Part shown: piece after piece, positions 1-9,099 of the stretch | Layout: each line of letters begins with the position of its first letter | Position numbering within the stretch: position 1 is the stretch's first letter | Source: Bordetella petrii | GTDB lineage: Bacteria; Pseudomonadota; Gammaproteobacteria; Burkholderiales; Burkholderiaceae_B | DNA length: 64,000 nucleotides | NCBI RefSeq assembly: GCF_017356245.1 | Contig: NZ_JAFMZZ010000001.1 | Span: forward strand, 572,261 to 636,260 | Reading direction: 5' to 3' | The notes under the pieces: model-generated | Told to the model about the DNA's origin: nothing | Seen by the model: only the letters and a program-made list of their open reading frames with translations | Database searches by the model: none | Translations under genes and position numbers: made by a program

Positions 1-2
1 TC

Positions 3-200
3 CTGGCCTGGCAGGATATCCAGGCGGGCCGGCTGGAAACGGTCATGGACGACTGGCAGGTCGAACCCATCGCGCTGCACATCCTGACTCCGCCCGGGCG
101 CCGGCGGCCGGCGCGGGTGCAGGCCTTTATCGACTACCTGGCCGAGCGCTTCGCCAGCCAGCCCTGGGCCCGCGGCGAAGAATGGGGCCGCGAAGACTGA
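3..200 (+). CDS. LysR-family transcriptional regulator, C-terminal fragment (cut by window edge)
   Basis: Only the last 65 codons are inside the window, read in frame from base 3 to a TGA at 198-200. The peptide contains LAWQDIQAGRLETVMDDW followed by a helix FIDYLAERFAS, which is the typical end of a LysR effector-binding domain (second Rossmann-like lobe, then the C-terminal helix). The DNA-binding half lies before base 1. It converges on the FAD dehydrogenase gene with only 30 bases between stop codons, so it need not control that operon, which has its own divergent LysR at 9226. The family call rests on this short tail alone. Confidence 0.75.
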   Translation: MAWQDIQAGRLETVMDDWQVEPIALHILTPPGRRRPARVQAFIDYLAERFASQPWARGEEWGRED

Positions 201-230
201 CGGCCCGGCCCGGTGGCCGGCGGGGCCCGC

Positions 231-1559
231 CTACACGTCGAAGATCCGCCCGCGGTTGAGGATATTCGCGGGATCCAGCGCCCGCTTGATCGCCGCCATG
301 GCGGCGATGTCGGCGCCCGTGCGCGCGCGGGCCAGCATGGCCTTTTTCTTGCGCCCTACCCCATGCTCGGCCGTGACCGTGGTGGTGTAGCGCGGCAACA
401 GGTCGTAGAGCGCGGCCTCGACCTGCTGCCTGGCCTGGCTGGTATGGCACGGGCCGATGACCGCGTGCAGATTGCCGTCTCCGGCATGCCCGAAGAAGTA
501 GGCCTGCACCGGCAGCCCCGTCGCCGCCAGGCGGTCGCGCGCCTGCTGCACGTAGCGGTCATAGTCGCGCGCCGGCATGCCCAGGTCGAAGCCGGCGTAG
601 GGTCGGATGCCCGCCTGGATCTCGCCGACCGACTCGCGGATCTGCCACAACTGCCGGGCGTCCTTGCCCGAGGCGGACAGCACCACGTCATGCACCAGTC
701 CGTCTTCACAGGCCCGCGCAAGCACCTGTTCGAGGCGGCCGGCCAGCGAGGCTTCGCAATCACCCTCGACTTCAGCCAGCACGGCGCGCCGGCCCTGGAA
801 GCCGTCGGGCAAAGCGCGCCCTTCGCCGCAGGCGGCTTGCGCCGCCTGGACGTATTCGGGCCACATCACCTCGAAGGCGGACAATGCGCCGCCCAGTTCC
901 TGCCGGCAACGGTGCAGCAGGCTGTCCAGGGGCACGCCGTGCGGCATCGCCAGCAGGGCGCAGAGCCTGGCCGCCGGCCTGGGCACCAGGCGCAGGGCCA
1001 GTTTGGTCATGACGCCCAGCGTGCCTTCGCTGCCCACCAGCAACTGGGCCAGCGAATAGCCGGCGTTGTTCTTGACCAGCTGGTTGGGCAGCCCGATGAT
1101 GCTGCCGTCGGCCAGCACGGCTTCCAGGCCCAGCACCATGTTGCGGGTGTTGCCGTACTTGATCACCCGCGATCCGCCCGCGTTGGTGGCCGCGTTGCCG
1201 CCGATCTGGCACGATCCGCGCGAACCCAGGTCGAGCGGAAAAGACCACCCTTCTGCTTCGACCAGTTCCTGCAGCGGCTGCAGCACCATGCCGGCCTCGA
1301 CGACGATCACCCCGGCCTTGCGGTCGAAGCTGACGACCTGGTTCAGGTTTTCCATCGACAGGATGTGCTCGCCATCGGCGGGGGCCGCGCCGCCCGACAC
1401 GCCGGTGCGGCCGCCCTGCACGGCAATGGGCGTGGCGGTGGCATGGTGGCCGGCCAGCCATGCCGACAACTCATCGACGCTGGCCGGCCGCGCCAGCGCG
1501 GCCGGCACGCCGTATTCCGTGCCGCTCCAGTCGTGCAGATAACGGGGTTCTATGTCCAT
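231..1559 (-). CDS. FAD-binding 2-hydroxyacid dehydrogenase, GlcD / D-lactate dehydrogenase type
   Basis: This is a 442-residue flavoprotein of the vanillyl-alcohol-oxidase fold. It should oxidise a D-2-hydroxyacid (glycolate, D-lactate or, in this context, D-mandelate) to the 2-oxoacid. The N-terminal FAD_binding_4 domain shows VQGGRTGVSGG and GGNAATNAGG, which contact the FAD pyrophosphate. The C-terminal FAD-oxidase domain shows GHAGDGNLHAV and ends with the family signature EHGVGRKKKAML. The start at MDIEPRYLHDW is chosen because CGGAGACCCG lies just before it; an in-frame ATG 22 codons upstream has no such site. It is the last gene of the minus-strand operon, 164 bases after the FMN dehydrogenase. 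Paired with that enzyme, it could let the cell use both enantiomers of one hydroxyacid; the substrate is inferred. Confidence 0.85.
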   Translation of the reverse strand: MDIEPRYLHDWSGTEYGVPAALARPASVDELSAWLAGHHATATPIAVQGGRTGVSGGAAPADGEHILSMENLNQVVSFDRKAGVIVVEAGMVLQPLQELVEAEGWSFPLDLGSRGSCQIGGNAATNAGGSRVIKYGNTRNMVLGLEAVLADGSIIGLPNQLVKNNAGYSLAQLLVGSEGTLGVMTKLALRLVPRPAARLCALLAMPHGVPLDSLLHRCRQELGGALSAFEVMWPEYVQAAQAACGEGRALPDGFQGRRAVLAEVEGDCEASLAGRLEQVLARACEDGLVHDVVLSASGKDARQLWQIRESVGEIQAGIRPYAGFDLGMPARDYDRYVQQARDRLAATGLPVQAYFFGHAGDGNLHAVIGPCHTSQARQQVEAALYDLLPRYTTTVTAEHGVGRKKKAMLARARTGADIAAMAAIKRALDPANILNRGRIFDV

Positions 1560-1723
1560 CGGGTCTCCGGCAGGGATTGCGTCCTGGCCGCCCGGGCAGC
1601 GCGGCCAGGGCGGCGTATTGGCCATGATCCAGGCCGGATGCGCGGTTCGTCAATGCGCGGCGGGCCATCGTGATTCCCGCAGGCAATCGCTGTCCGCCGT
1701 GCGCCGCATACGGAAACGCCGCT

Positions 1724-2863
1724 TCAGGCGCGTTCCAGCCAGCTGCGGTCCAGGCCGGCCAGGTCGGGGCACCCGAGCAGGGCCAGGTCGATGGCGATTT
1801 CCCGGCTCAGCATGTCGATGGCCGCTTCCACTTGCCGCTGCCCGCCGCACGCAGCCGCGTACAGCATCGGGCGGCCGACCAACACCATCTTCGCCCCCAG
1901 GGCCAGCGCCTTCAGCACGTCGGTGCCGCGGCGTATGCCGCCGTCCAGGCACACCGGCCGGCCGCCGGCCGCCTCGACAATGGGCGGCAGGGCGTCGAGC
2001 GCGGCGATGGCGCCATCGAGCTGCCGGCCGCCATGGTTGGACACGATCAGCCCGTCGGCGCCGGCCGCCACCGCCTGCCGCGCGTCGCCGGCGCGCAGTA
2101 TGCCCTTGAGCACCAGCGCCCCGCGCCATTGCCTGCGTATCAGCGCCACGTGTTCCCAGGTGAAGCGGTCGCGGCCGGAGCGCATGGCGGGCGCGGGCGG
2201 GGCGATGATGGGGCGCGCCGGCCCGCCGCCGGCGAAATTCGGCAGGCGGGGCATGCCGTCGCGCAGTAGGGTGCGGGCCAGCGTCCCGCACAGCCAGCGC
2301 GGATGCCGCAAGCCATCCAGCGCCAGCGACAGGCTGGGTCTGACCGGCACCGAGAAGCCCAGGCGCCGTTCGCCATCGCGGTTGGAGGCCACCGGCACGT
2401 CGACGGTCAACACCAGCACTTGCACGCCGGCGGCTCGCAGGCGGTCGAGCAGAGGCAGAATCGCCGCGTCGTCGCCCGGCACGTACCCCTGGTACCACGT
2501 CCCGGGGGCATGGGCCATGATGTGCTCCAGCGGCAGGCTGGACGCGGCGCTGAGCACGAACGGCACCCGGCGGCCCTGCGCCGCGGCGGCCAGGGCCAGG
2601 TCGGCGCGGTGCGCGAACAAGGCGCATCCCCCCATGGGCGCAATGCCGAAAGGCGCGGCGTGCGACGTGCCGAACAAGTCCACCGCCTGGTTCACCCGCG
2701 ACACGTCCCGCAAGGCGCGCGGCAGGAACGACCACTTCCGGAAGCTCTGCCCGTTGGCGGCGGCCGAGGCGCCGCGCTCGGACCCATTGGCGGCGAAGGC
2801 GTACAGGCAGCGGGGCAGGCGCTTGCGCGCCGCGGCCTCGAAATCGTCAAGACACAGAAACAT
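1724..2863 (-). CDS. FMN-dependent alpha-hydroxyacid dehydrogenase (LldD / mandelate dehydrogenase family)
   Basis: This 379-residue TIM-barrel flavoenzyme oxidises an L-2-hydroxyacid to the 2-oxoacid. The family includes L-lactate dehydrogenase, glycolate oxidase and (S)-mandelate dehydrogenase MdlB. Visible signatures are the active-site SNHGGRQLDG with its catalytic His, WYQGYVP with the family Tyr, VLTVDVPV, the Lys in LVLKGIL, and LDGGIRRGTDVLKALALGA, which binds FMN phosphate. Length is normal for the family. No long hydrophobic insertion is obvious, so membrane attachment is uncertain. It follows the enolase-superfamily gene by 54 bases and sits in one operon with a benzoylformate decarboxylase. 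(S)-mandelate to benzoylformate is therefore the favoured reaction, but lactate-type substrates cannot be excluded from sequence. Confidence 0.85.
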   Translation of the reverse strand: MFLCLDDFEAAARKRLPRCLYAFAANGSERGASAAANGQSFRKWSFLPRALRDVSRVNQAVDLFGTSHAAPFGIAPMGGCALFAHRADLALAAAAQGRRVPFVLSAASSLPLEHIMAHAPGTWYQGYVPGDDAAILPLLDRLRAAGVQVLVLTVDVPVASNRDGERRLGFSVPVRPSLSLALDGLRHPRWLCGTLARTLLRDGMPRLPNFAGGGPARPIIAPPAPAMRSGRDRFTWEHVALIRRQWRGALVLKGILRAGDARQAVAAGADGLIVSNHGGRQLDGAIAALDALPPIVEAAGGRPVCLDGGIRRGTDVLKALALGAKMVLVGRPMLYAAACGGQRQVEAAIDMLSREIAIDLALLGCPDLAGLDRSWLERA

Positions 2864-2917
2864 GGGCTGCCCCGCGGCGTATGGTTGGCGCCGCGCCGGC
2901 GCGGACGATACCGGCCT

Positions 2918-4045
2918 TCATGCCGCGAATTCCCGCAGCGCCCCGGGCCGCAGCGCGAAGCCCAGGCCCGGCGTGTCGGGCAGGGTAATGACGCCGTCCC
3001 GGGGTTCGACGAAACCTTCGTACAGCTGGTGCATCAAGGCGACCACGGGCAGATGCCACTCTACCTTGGTGCCGTTGTGCACGCCGGCTTGCAGGTGCAT
3101 GTTGTGAAGCGGGAAGGCGCCGCCGTTGGTTACCGACAGGTTGAACGCCGCGGCCAGCGCGGCGATGCGAGCGCATTGCGTATAGCCGCCGCTGATCACC
3201 ACGTTGGGCTGCACGTAGTCCACGCTTCGGGCCACCATCCAGTCGCGGAAACGGTAGGCCAGGCCTTCGTTCTGCCCGCAGGCCAGCGGCACGCCCGTGC
3301 GCGCGCGCAGGTCGGCCATGGCCTGCACATCGTTCTGCGACACGGGTTCTTCGAAAAAGCCCAGCCTGCAATCCAGAGTCTGCATGGCCAGGCGATGGGC
3401 ATGGTAGGCGTCCAGGCTGCAGTTGGCGTCGATGTACAGCGCCGCCTGTTCGCCTATCGCCTCGCGCACCGCGCGGATGCGCCGTTCGTCTTCCTGGATT
3501 ACCGACAGCAGGTCGCGGCCCTGGTCGCGCCGCTGCAGCGCGCGGTGCCCCACCACCATCTTCAGGTGCGACAGGCCTTGCGCGCGCAAGGCCTGCGCCG
3601 CGTCTTTCAGGCCGTCGATGTCCAGGAAATCGAAGCCGAAGGTGGCGTACACGGGCACCGTATTGCGCGCCCCGCCCAGCAGGCGCCACACCGGCTGCCC
3701 ATAGCGCTTGCCTTTGATGTCCCACAGGGCCACGTCGATCGCGGCAATGGCGTGCGCCGCATAGCCGGTCTGCCCGCGCGACGACATCAGCCAGTACATC
3801 TGCTCCCAGCGCGCCTCGTGCGCCAGCGGATCGGCGCCGGCCAGGGCCGGCGCCGCCACATGGTTGACGATGGCCTCGATGGCTTTTTCCTGGGTGATGC
3901 CGGTCAGCCCATGGCCGACGATGCCTGCGTCGGTATGGACCTCGACCACGCAGCAGCCCAGCTTTTCGCGGTGGGGCCCCACGCCCGGCACATCGATGGT
4001 CACGGGAACGGAAAGCGCGCTGGCGCGGATATCGGTGATTTTCAT
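2918..4045 (-). CDS. Enolase-superfamily (mandelate racemase / muconate lactonizing) enzyme with atypical active site
   Basis: A 375-residue protein with an N-terminal capping domain (about 1-125) and a C-terminal barrel (about 130-350). Likely metal ligands are visible: D206 in IDANCS, E232/E233 in FFEEP and E260 in CGQNEG. E329 in VEW aligns with the substrate-carboxylate Glu of mandelate racemase. By my alignment two canonical bases are absent: the KxK pair reads K162-M-V, and the Asp of the His-Asp dyad reads N281 (VQPNVVISGG). Several His are present in FPLHNMH (H314, H317). It lies between the second Bug gene and the FMN dehydrogenase. Operon context suggests it acts on the same hydroxyacid, but the residues argue against a standard mandelate racemase. 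A dehydratase or another epimerase is possible. Confidence 0.8.
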   Translation of the reverse strand: MKITDIRASALSVPVTIDVPGVGPHREKLGCCVVEVHTDAGIVGHGLTGITQEKAIEAIVNHVAAPALAGADPLAHEARWEQMYWLMSSRGQTGYAAHAIAAIDVALWDIKGKRYGQPVWRLLGGARNTVPVYATFGFDFLDIDGLKDAAQALRAQGLSHLKMVVGHRALQRRDQGRDLLSVIQEDERRIRAVREAIGEQAALYIDANCSLDAYHAHRLAMQTLDCRLGFFEEPVSQNDVQAMADLRARTGVPLACGQNEGLAYRFRDWMVARSVDYVQPNVVISGGYTQCARIAALAAAFNLSVTNGGAFPLHNMHLQAGVHNGTKVEWHLPVVALMHQLYEGFVEPRDGVITLPDTPGLGFALRPGALREFAA

Positions 4046-4079
4046 GGTGTGCGGTGTCAGGACAGGGTCTGGTGCGTTG

Positions 4080-5054
4080 CTATTGCGCCTTGATGTGCTG
4101 CTGCTCGATCAGGTCGCGCCAGCGGGCCGATTCGCTGGCCAGCTTGCGGGCCAGCGGCTGCGGGGCGGCATAGGCGGGCACGACGCCCTGCTGCCCGGCC
4201 TGCTCGACCGTGCCCGGGTCGGCCAGCACGGCCCGCACCGCTTGCGACAGGCGGGCCACCACGTCGGCGGGCGTGCCGGCCGGCGCGTACAGCACCTGCA
4301 GTGGCACCACATCGAAACCGGGCACGGCGGTCGCGATGGGCGCAATGCCGCCGCTGCGCCTGGCGTCGACATTGCTGTACACGCCCAGCGCCTTGACCTT
4401 GCCTGCCTGCGCGAGCTCCTGCCCCACCGACGCGCTGACCACGGCCAGCTGGATGCGGTTGTTGAGCAGGTCGGGCACCAGTTGGGAAGCGCCGCGGTAC
4501 GGAACGTGCAGCACCGTCAGGCCCGCCTCGGCCTTCAGCAGCTCGAAGCCCATGTGATGCAGGGTTCCGATGCCCGAGGTCGCATACACATACTTGCCCG
4601 GCGCGGCCTTCAAAACCTGGATCATCTCGGCCGGGTTCGAGGCGGGAAAGTCGTTGTTCGCGATCACCATGTACAGGGATTCGAACAGGCCGGCGACCGG
4701 GGTCAGCTGCGCCAACGGGTCGACCAGGGCGCTGGCCTGCAGGTGCGGCGCGATCAGCAGCGAGGTTTCGCCCATGAGCAGGCTGTAGCCGTCGGCGGCC
4801 GACTTGGCGATGTGGTCGGCCGCCAGCATGCCGGCGGCGCCGGGGCGGTTCTCGACCACGACCGACTGGCCCAGCTGCCCGGACAGCCCCGCGGCCAGGA
4901 TCCTGGCCATGGTATCCATGCCGCCGCCCGCGGCATAGCCCACCACGATGCGCAGCGGGCGGTCGGGAAACCTGGCGGGCTGTGAGCGGACCTGCGGCGC
5001 GGCGCCGAGCAGCGCAACCAGCAGCATGTCGCGGCGGCGGGATGAAAAGGCCAT
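4080..5054 (-). CDS. Bug-family periplasmic solute-binding receptor (TctC-like)
   Basis: This 324-residue protein starts MAFSSRRRDMLLVALLGAAP, a Sec-type signal peptide ending near residue 25. The mature part begins with the family hallmark FPDRPLRIVVGYAAGGGMD, followed by VVENRPGAAGML, where main-chain groups typically clasp a carboxylate of the ligand. Bug proteins are the extracytoplasmic receptors of tripartite tricarboxylate transporters and bind carboxylic acids or amides. No TctA/TctB membrane genes lie nearby, as is usual for the expanded Bug families of Bordetella relatives. It lies 17 bases after the decarboxylase gene and 34 bases before the enolase-superfamily gene, so it is co-transcribed with the catabolic enzymes and probably binds a pathway acid. 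Confidence 0.9.
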   Translation of the reverse strand: MAFSSRRRDMLLVALLGAAPQVRSQPARFPDRPLRIVVGYAAGGGMDTMARILAAGLSGQLGQSVVVENRPGAAGMLAADHIAKSAADGYSLLMGETSLLIAPHLQASALVDPLAQLTPVAGLFESLYMVIANNDFPASNPAEMIQVLKAAPGKYVYATSGIGTLHHMGFELLKAEAGLTVLHVPYRGASQLVPDLLNNRIQLAVVSASVGQELAQAGKVKALGVYSNVDARRSGGIAPIATAVPGFDVVPLQVLYAPAGTPADVVARLSQAVRAVLADPGTVEQAGQQGVVPAYAAPQPLARKLASESARWRDLIEQQHIKAQ

Positions 5055-5071
5055 GATGTCTCCTTCCGGTC

Positions 5072-6667
5072 TCAGGCAACCATCAGTTCAAGCAGATGCG
5101 GCCCGTTGGAATGCAGCGCGTGCTGCAACGCCGGCGCGAGCTCGCCGGGCTCCTCGACCCGGCTTGCCGCGCATCCCAGGCCCTGGGCCAGCGCCACGAA
5201 ATCGATGCCGTCGATGTCGGTGCCCGGCAACTGCGCGCCCCGGTCGAAACCCAGCACGCCGGCGAACCGCACCATGGCCGCGTAGCGGCGGTTGTTCAGG
5301 ATAAGAAAGGTGACGTCCAGCCGCAGCTGGACGGCCGTCCACAGGGCCTGGATCGAGTACATGGCCGAGCCGTCGCCGATCACGGCCACGACGCGGTCCC
5401 GGGGCCGCGCCGCCGCGATGCCCACGGCGGCGGCGATGCCGTATCCGAGCCCGCCGCTGGCCATGGTGTAGAACGACGCCGGACGCAACATGGGCAGGTG
5501 CGCATGCATGACCACCCTGGCCGTGGGCGCTTCTTCGACGATGACGCTGGCCGGGTCGCGCAGATCGGCCAGCGTCTGCAGCACATAGGGAACGCTCAGC
5601 GGGCTGCCGGGCTCGATCCGCGCCGCCCGCGGCCGCGCCGGCGGCGGCTGGCGCGCGGGGACGTCCCGCGCGGCGGCCAGCAGCGCGCGCACCGACAGCT
5701 GCACGCTGCCCACCACAGCCTCGCCCACGGGCAGGCGCGCGGCGCTGGCCATGTCCTCGGTCAGCTGCAGCAGCGCCGCGCCTTCTGGCACGTGCGGGCC
5801 CTCGCCCTCGATGTGGTATGTGAACACCGGCGCCCCGATGGCCAGAATAAGATCATGGCCGGCCAGCTGCTTGGCGATCGGTTCGCGCGCCGCGGGCAGG
5901 AAGCCCATGAACAGGGGATGATCTTCGGGAAAAGCGCCGCGCGCGGTCATGGGCGCGGTATAGACGCCGGCCTGATGCCGCTCGGCCAGGGCGACCACGT
6001 CCGCCCAGGCGCCATCGCGGTCGACTTCGGCGCCCACCACGAAGGCCGGCCTGGCGCACCGGGCCAGTTGCAGGCCGAACCCGGCGATGGCGTCCGGATC
6101 GGGCCCGACCCGGGCGCCGGCCATGCGGGGCGGGACGAAGCCGGCGGCCGGCTGGTCCCAGTCATCGGCCGGCACCGACACCAGCACGGGCCCGCAGGGC
6201 GCCTGCAGGGCGCGCCGGCACGCGGTGGCCACGGCGAACGGCACGTCCGCGGCGCGCGCCGGTTCGATGCTCCACTTGACGTATGGCTGAGGCAGTTCGG
6301 CGGCGCGCTCGGACGCCAGGTACGGATCGAACGGCAGTATCGCGCGGCTTTGCTGGCCCGCGATGATCACCAGGGGCGTGCGGTTCTTGAAGGCGGTGTA
6401 GATGTTGCCCATGCCGTTGCCGACGCCGGCCGCCGAATGCAGGTTGACGAAAGCCACCTTGCCGCTGGCCACGGCATAGCCGTCGGCCATGCCGACCACG
6501 GCGGCTTCCTGCAGGCCCAGCACGTATTCGAAGTCGGCCGGGAAATCACGAAACATCGGCAGCTCCGTCGAGCCGGGATTGCCGAAGATCTTGCTGGCGC
6601 CGAAGGCGCGCATCACCTCGTAGACGGCCTCGCGGACAGTAGGCGTGCGGGTATGGCTGGTGTTCAT
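5072..6667 (-). CDS. mdlC: Benzoylformate decarboxylase-type ThDP enzyme
   Basis: A 531-residue thiamine-diphosphate enzyme predicted to decarboxylate benzoylformate (phenylglyoxylate) to benzaldehyde and CO2. The four catalytic residues known from the Pseudomonas putida enzyme can be placed: S33 in FGNPGSTELP, E54 in LGLQEA, H77 in NLHSAAG and H285 in GAPVFTYH. The ThDP/Mg motif runs from GDGS (431-434) to NN (458-459). N-terminal similarity to MdlC is extensive, including VKWSxEPA and VPxDDWD. The ATG overlaps the stop of the upstream dehydrogenase gene as ATGA, indicating translational coupling. A related 2-oxoacid decarboxylase or a carboligase is the main alternative; conservation of both His makes the MdlC role likely. 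Confidence 0.82.
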   Translation of the reverse strand: MNTSHTRTPTVREAVYEVMRAFGASKIFGNPGSTELPMFRDFPADFEYVLGLQEAAVVGMADGYAVASGKVAFVNLHSAAGVGNGMGNIYTAFKNRTPLVIIAGQQSRAILPFDPYLASERAAELPQPYVKWSIEPARAADVPFAVATACRRALQAPCGPVLVSVPADDWDQPAAGFVPPRMAGARVGPDPDAIAGFGLQLARCARPAFVVGAEVDRDGAWADVVALAERHQAGVYTAPMTARGAFPEDHPLFMGFLPAAREPIAKQLAGHDLILAIGAPVFTYHIEGEGPHVPEGAALLQLTEDMASAARLPVGEAVVGSVQLSVRALLAAARDVPARQPPPARPRAARIEPGSPLSVPYVLQTLADLRDPASVIVEEAPTARVVMHAHLPMLRPASFYTMASGGLGYGIAAAVGIAAARPRDRVVAVIGDGSAMYSIQALWTAVQLRLDVTFLILNNRRYAAMVRFAGVLGFDRGAQLPGTDIDGIDFVALAQGLGCAASRVEEPGELAPALQHALHSNGPHLLELMVA

Positions 6668-8124
6668 GGTTGCGAGTTTCGATTGACAAACTTGGTATGC
6701 AGATAGCCTTCGAGGCCTTCTTCGCCGCTCTCGTAGCCGTAGCCGCTGTCGCCCACGCCGCCGAACGGCGCCTCGGCCACGCTGACCACGGTGCTGTTTA
6801 CAGCAATGGCGCCCACGTTCAGGCCGTCGATCATCTGGCGCTGCAGGCGCGCCGAATCGGTGAAGACATAGGCGCCCAGCCCGTAGCGGGTGGCGTTGGC
6901 CTGGGCCAGCGCCGACGCCGGATCGTCGAAGGCCCGGAACAACGCGACGGGGCCGAAGGGTTCGTTGACCATGGCCTCGGCATCGGGCTGCACATCGGCG
7001 AATACGGTGGGCTGGAAGAAGCAGCCCTGCTCGATGCCATGGCCGCCGCCGGTGACCAGCGTGGCCGCCCGGGCCGTGCTGGCCACCAGCTCGGCCATGG
7101 CCCGCTGGCGGCGCGCATTGGCCAGGGGGCCGATCTCGGTTTGCGGCAGCAGGCCGTCGCCCTGCTTCAGGCTGGCGGCCGCGCGCGCGAACCGGTCGAC
7201 GAAGTCGGCATAGATGCGCCGCTGCACAAAGAAGCGGGTCGGCGCATGGCACAACTGGCCGGCGTTGCGGAACTTGGCCGCCACCAGCCGGGCCACGCAG
7301 TCCTCGACGTCCACGTCGTCGAACACGACAACCGGCGAATGCCCGCCCAGTTCCAGCGTCAGGCGTTTCAGGCCCGGCGCGGCCAGGCCGGCCAGCAGCC
7401 TGCCCACGGCGACCGATCCGGTGAAGGACACTTTCTTGATGGTGTCGGAAGCGATCAAGTGCCGCGATACGGCGTCGGGCACGCCGAAGACCAGGTTCAG
7501 CACCCCGGGCGGCAGCCCCGCCTCGACGAAGCAGGCCACCATCATGGCCACCGCCGCGGGCGTTTCCTCGGGCGGCTTGACGATGCACGAACAGCCCGCG
7601 GCCAGCGCGCCGCCGATCTTGCGCGCGGCCAGGATCACCGGCACGTTCCACGGCGACAGCAGCAGGCAGGGACCGACGGGCGCCTTGCGCACTTCGTAGT
7701 CCACGCCGGCCGCATCCCCGGGCACCAGGCGGCCCTGGATGCGGCGCGCCTGCTCGGCATACCACTGCACCATGTCGGCCGCCACTTTCACTTCGCCCAG
7801 CGACTGCGCCAGCGGCTTGCCCTGCTCCAGCGTCAGGCAGCGCGCGATGTCGGCCGCGCGGCCGCGCAGCAGCGCCACGCCGCGCAGCAGCAGATCCTGC
7901 CGCGCGGCGGCCGGGGTGTTGCGCCAGGTCTCGAACCCCGCCTGGGCGGCCTGCAACGCATCGTCCAGATCGGCGGCCGAGGCATGCCGCAGCTGGTCCA
8001 GGGTGGCCCCGGTGGCCGGATTCACCACCGCGGTATGCGTCGCGGCCCCGCCCGCGCGCCACCGGTCGCCGATATACAGCCCGGGCGCCCGATAGCCGGC
8101 GCCGGATGCCTTGGTTGCCGTCAT
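6664..8124 (-). CDS. NAD(P)-dependent aldehyde dehydrogenase
   Basis: This 486-residue protein oxidises an aldehyde to its carboxylic acid. Catalytic residues are N160 (SPWNVP), K183 (IVKPPEETP), E258 (TLELGGHSP) and the nucleophile C292 (NAGQLCHAP). The motif LTLEQGKPLAQS resembles the succinate-semialdehyde dehydrogenase branch. It ends in a four-base ATGA overlap with the benzoylformate decarboxylase gene and begins three bases after the first Bug gene. The obvious role is removal of the aldehyde made by the decarboxylase (benzaldehyde to benzoate, as MdlD does), but the sequence branch alone does not fix the substrate. No benzoate-degradation genes are in the window. Confidence 0.88.
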   Translation of the reverse strand: MTATKASGAGYRAPGLYIGDRWRAGGAATHTAVVNPATGATLDQLRHASAADLDDALQAAQAGFETWRNTPAAARQDLLLRGVALLRGRAADIARCLTLEQGKPLAQSLGEVKVAADMVQWYAEQARRIQGRLVPGDAAGVDYEVRKAPVGPCLLLSPWNVPVILAARKIGGALAAGCSCIVKPPEETPAAVAMMVACFVEAGLPPGVLNLVFGVPDAVSRHLIASDTIKKVSFTGSVAVGRLLAGLAAPGLKRLTLELGGHSPVVVFDDVDVEDCVARLVAAKFRNAGQLCHAPTRFFVQRRIYADFVDRFARAAASLKQGDGLLPQTEIGPLANARRQRAMAELVASTARAATLVTGGGHGIEQGCFFQPTVFADVQPDAEAMVNEPFGPVALFRAFDDPASALAQANATRYGLGAYVFTDSARLQRQMIDGLNVGAIAVNSTVVSVAEAPFGGVGDSGYGYESGEEGLEGYLHTKFVNRNSQP

Positions 8125-8127
8125 TGC

Positions 8128-9099
8128 CTACTCCACCACGATGTTTTTCTGCCTGGCCAGTTGCGTCCAGGCCTTGATTTCGCGATCGATCTGGCGCGTG
8201 AACTCGCTCGAGGTATTGACCGTGGGCGTGAGCCCCAGGCGCGTCATTTCTTTGGCGGCGTCGGGCTGGCCGACGGCCTTGGCGACTTCCTGCTCCAGGC
8301 GCTGCACGATCGCCGCAGGCGTGCCCTTGGGAGCGAACAACCCGATCCAGAAACCGATTTCCAGGTCCACGCCCTGCTCTTTCAGGGTGGGCAGGCCGGG
8401 ATAGGCCGGCATGCGTTCAGCCGAAGTGACCGCCAGGCCGCGTATCAGCCCGCCCTTCAGGGCGCCCGCCGCCGGGCCGGGGTCCAGCATGCTGAAGGTG
8501 ACTTCGCCGGAAGCCACCGCCAGCATGGAATCGTTGCTGCCCTTGTAGGGCACATGCTGGGCCTGTATGCCGGTCTGCTCCTTGAGCTGCTCGGTGGCCA
8601 TCTGGAACGTGCTGGAACTGGAGCTGTAATTGGAACGCTCGGGATACTTGCGGGTGTAGGCGACCAGGTCTTGCAGGCCGCGGATGCCGCTGTCGTGCTT
8701 GACCGTCAGCACCAGGGGAAAGGTCGCGATCAGCGAAACGGGCACGAAGTCTTGCGGCGAATACGGCAGCTTTTTATAGACCGCCGGATTGATGGCGATG
8801 GGCCCGCTGGCGCCGATCATCAGCGTGTAGCCGTCGGGCTCGGCGCGCGCCGTGACCACCGCCCCCACGATGGCGCCGGTGCTGGGCCGGTTCTCGACCA
8901 CCACGGGCTGGCCCATGCTGTCCTGCAGGCGCTTGGCGACCAGGCGGGCAATGACGTCGTTGGACCCGCCCGGCGAATAGCCCACGATCAGGCGGATCGG
9001 CTTGGCCGGATAGTCCGCGGCGGCCGCGGCGTCTTTGGCGTGCGCGGACCAGGCCGCCGCGCTCAGCAGCAACAGCGCCGTCAGGCGGCTCAGCATCAT
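8128..9099 (-). CDS. Bug-family periplasmic solute-binding receptor, first gene of the catabolic operon
   Basis: A 323-residue secreted protein with signal peptide MMLSRLTALLLLSAAAWSA (cleavage near AHA-K). It carries the Bug hallmark YPAKPIRLIVGYSPGGSND and VVENRPSTGAIV. Such receptors capture carboxylates in the periplasm for TctAB-type permeases or signal their presence. It is the promoter-proximal gene of the minus-strand operon, three bases before the aldehyde dehydrogenase, and is divergent from the LysR gene at 9226. It is clearly a different protein from the receptor at 4080-5054, so the operon encodes two receptors, perhaps for different acids of one pathway. Confidence 0.9.
   Translation of the reverse strand: MMLSRLTALLLLSAAAWSAHAKDAAAAADYPAKPIRLIVGYSPGGSNDVIARLVAKRLQDSMGQPVVVENRPSTGAIVGAVVTARAEPDGYTLMIGASGPIAINPAVYKKLPYSPQDFVPVSLIATFPLVLTVKHDSGIRGLQDLVAYTRKYPERSNYSSSSSTFQMATEQLKEQTGIQAQHVPYKGSNDSMLAVASGEVTFSMLDPGPAAGALKGGLIRGLAVTSAERMPAYPGLPTLKEQGVDLEIGFWIGLFAPKGTPAAIVQRLEQEVAKAVGQPDAAKEMTRLGLTPTVNTSSEFTRQIDREIKAWTQLARQKNIVVE

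Noticed and set aside
2918..4045. Naming this gene mdlA (mandelate racemase)
   Set aside because: Two of the canonical catalytic bases appear to be replaced, so only the superfamily is claimed.
6668..8062. N-terminal extension of the benzoylformate decarboxylase frame
   Set aside because: It lies in another frame of the aldehyde dehydrogenase gene; the family start and the ATGA overlap at 6664-6667 fix the true start.
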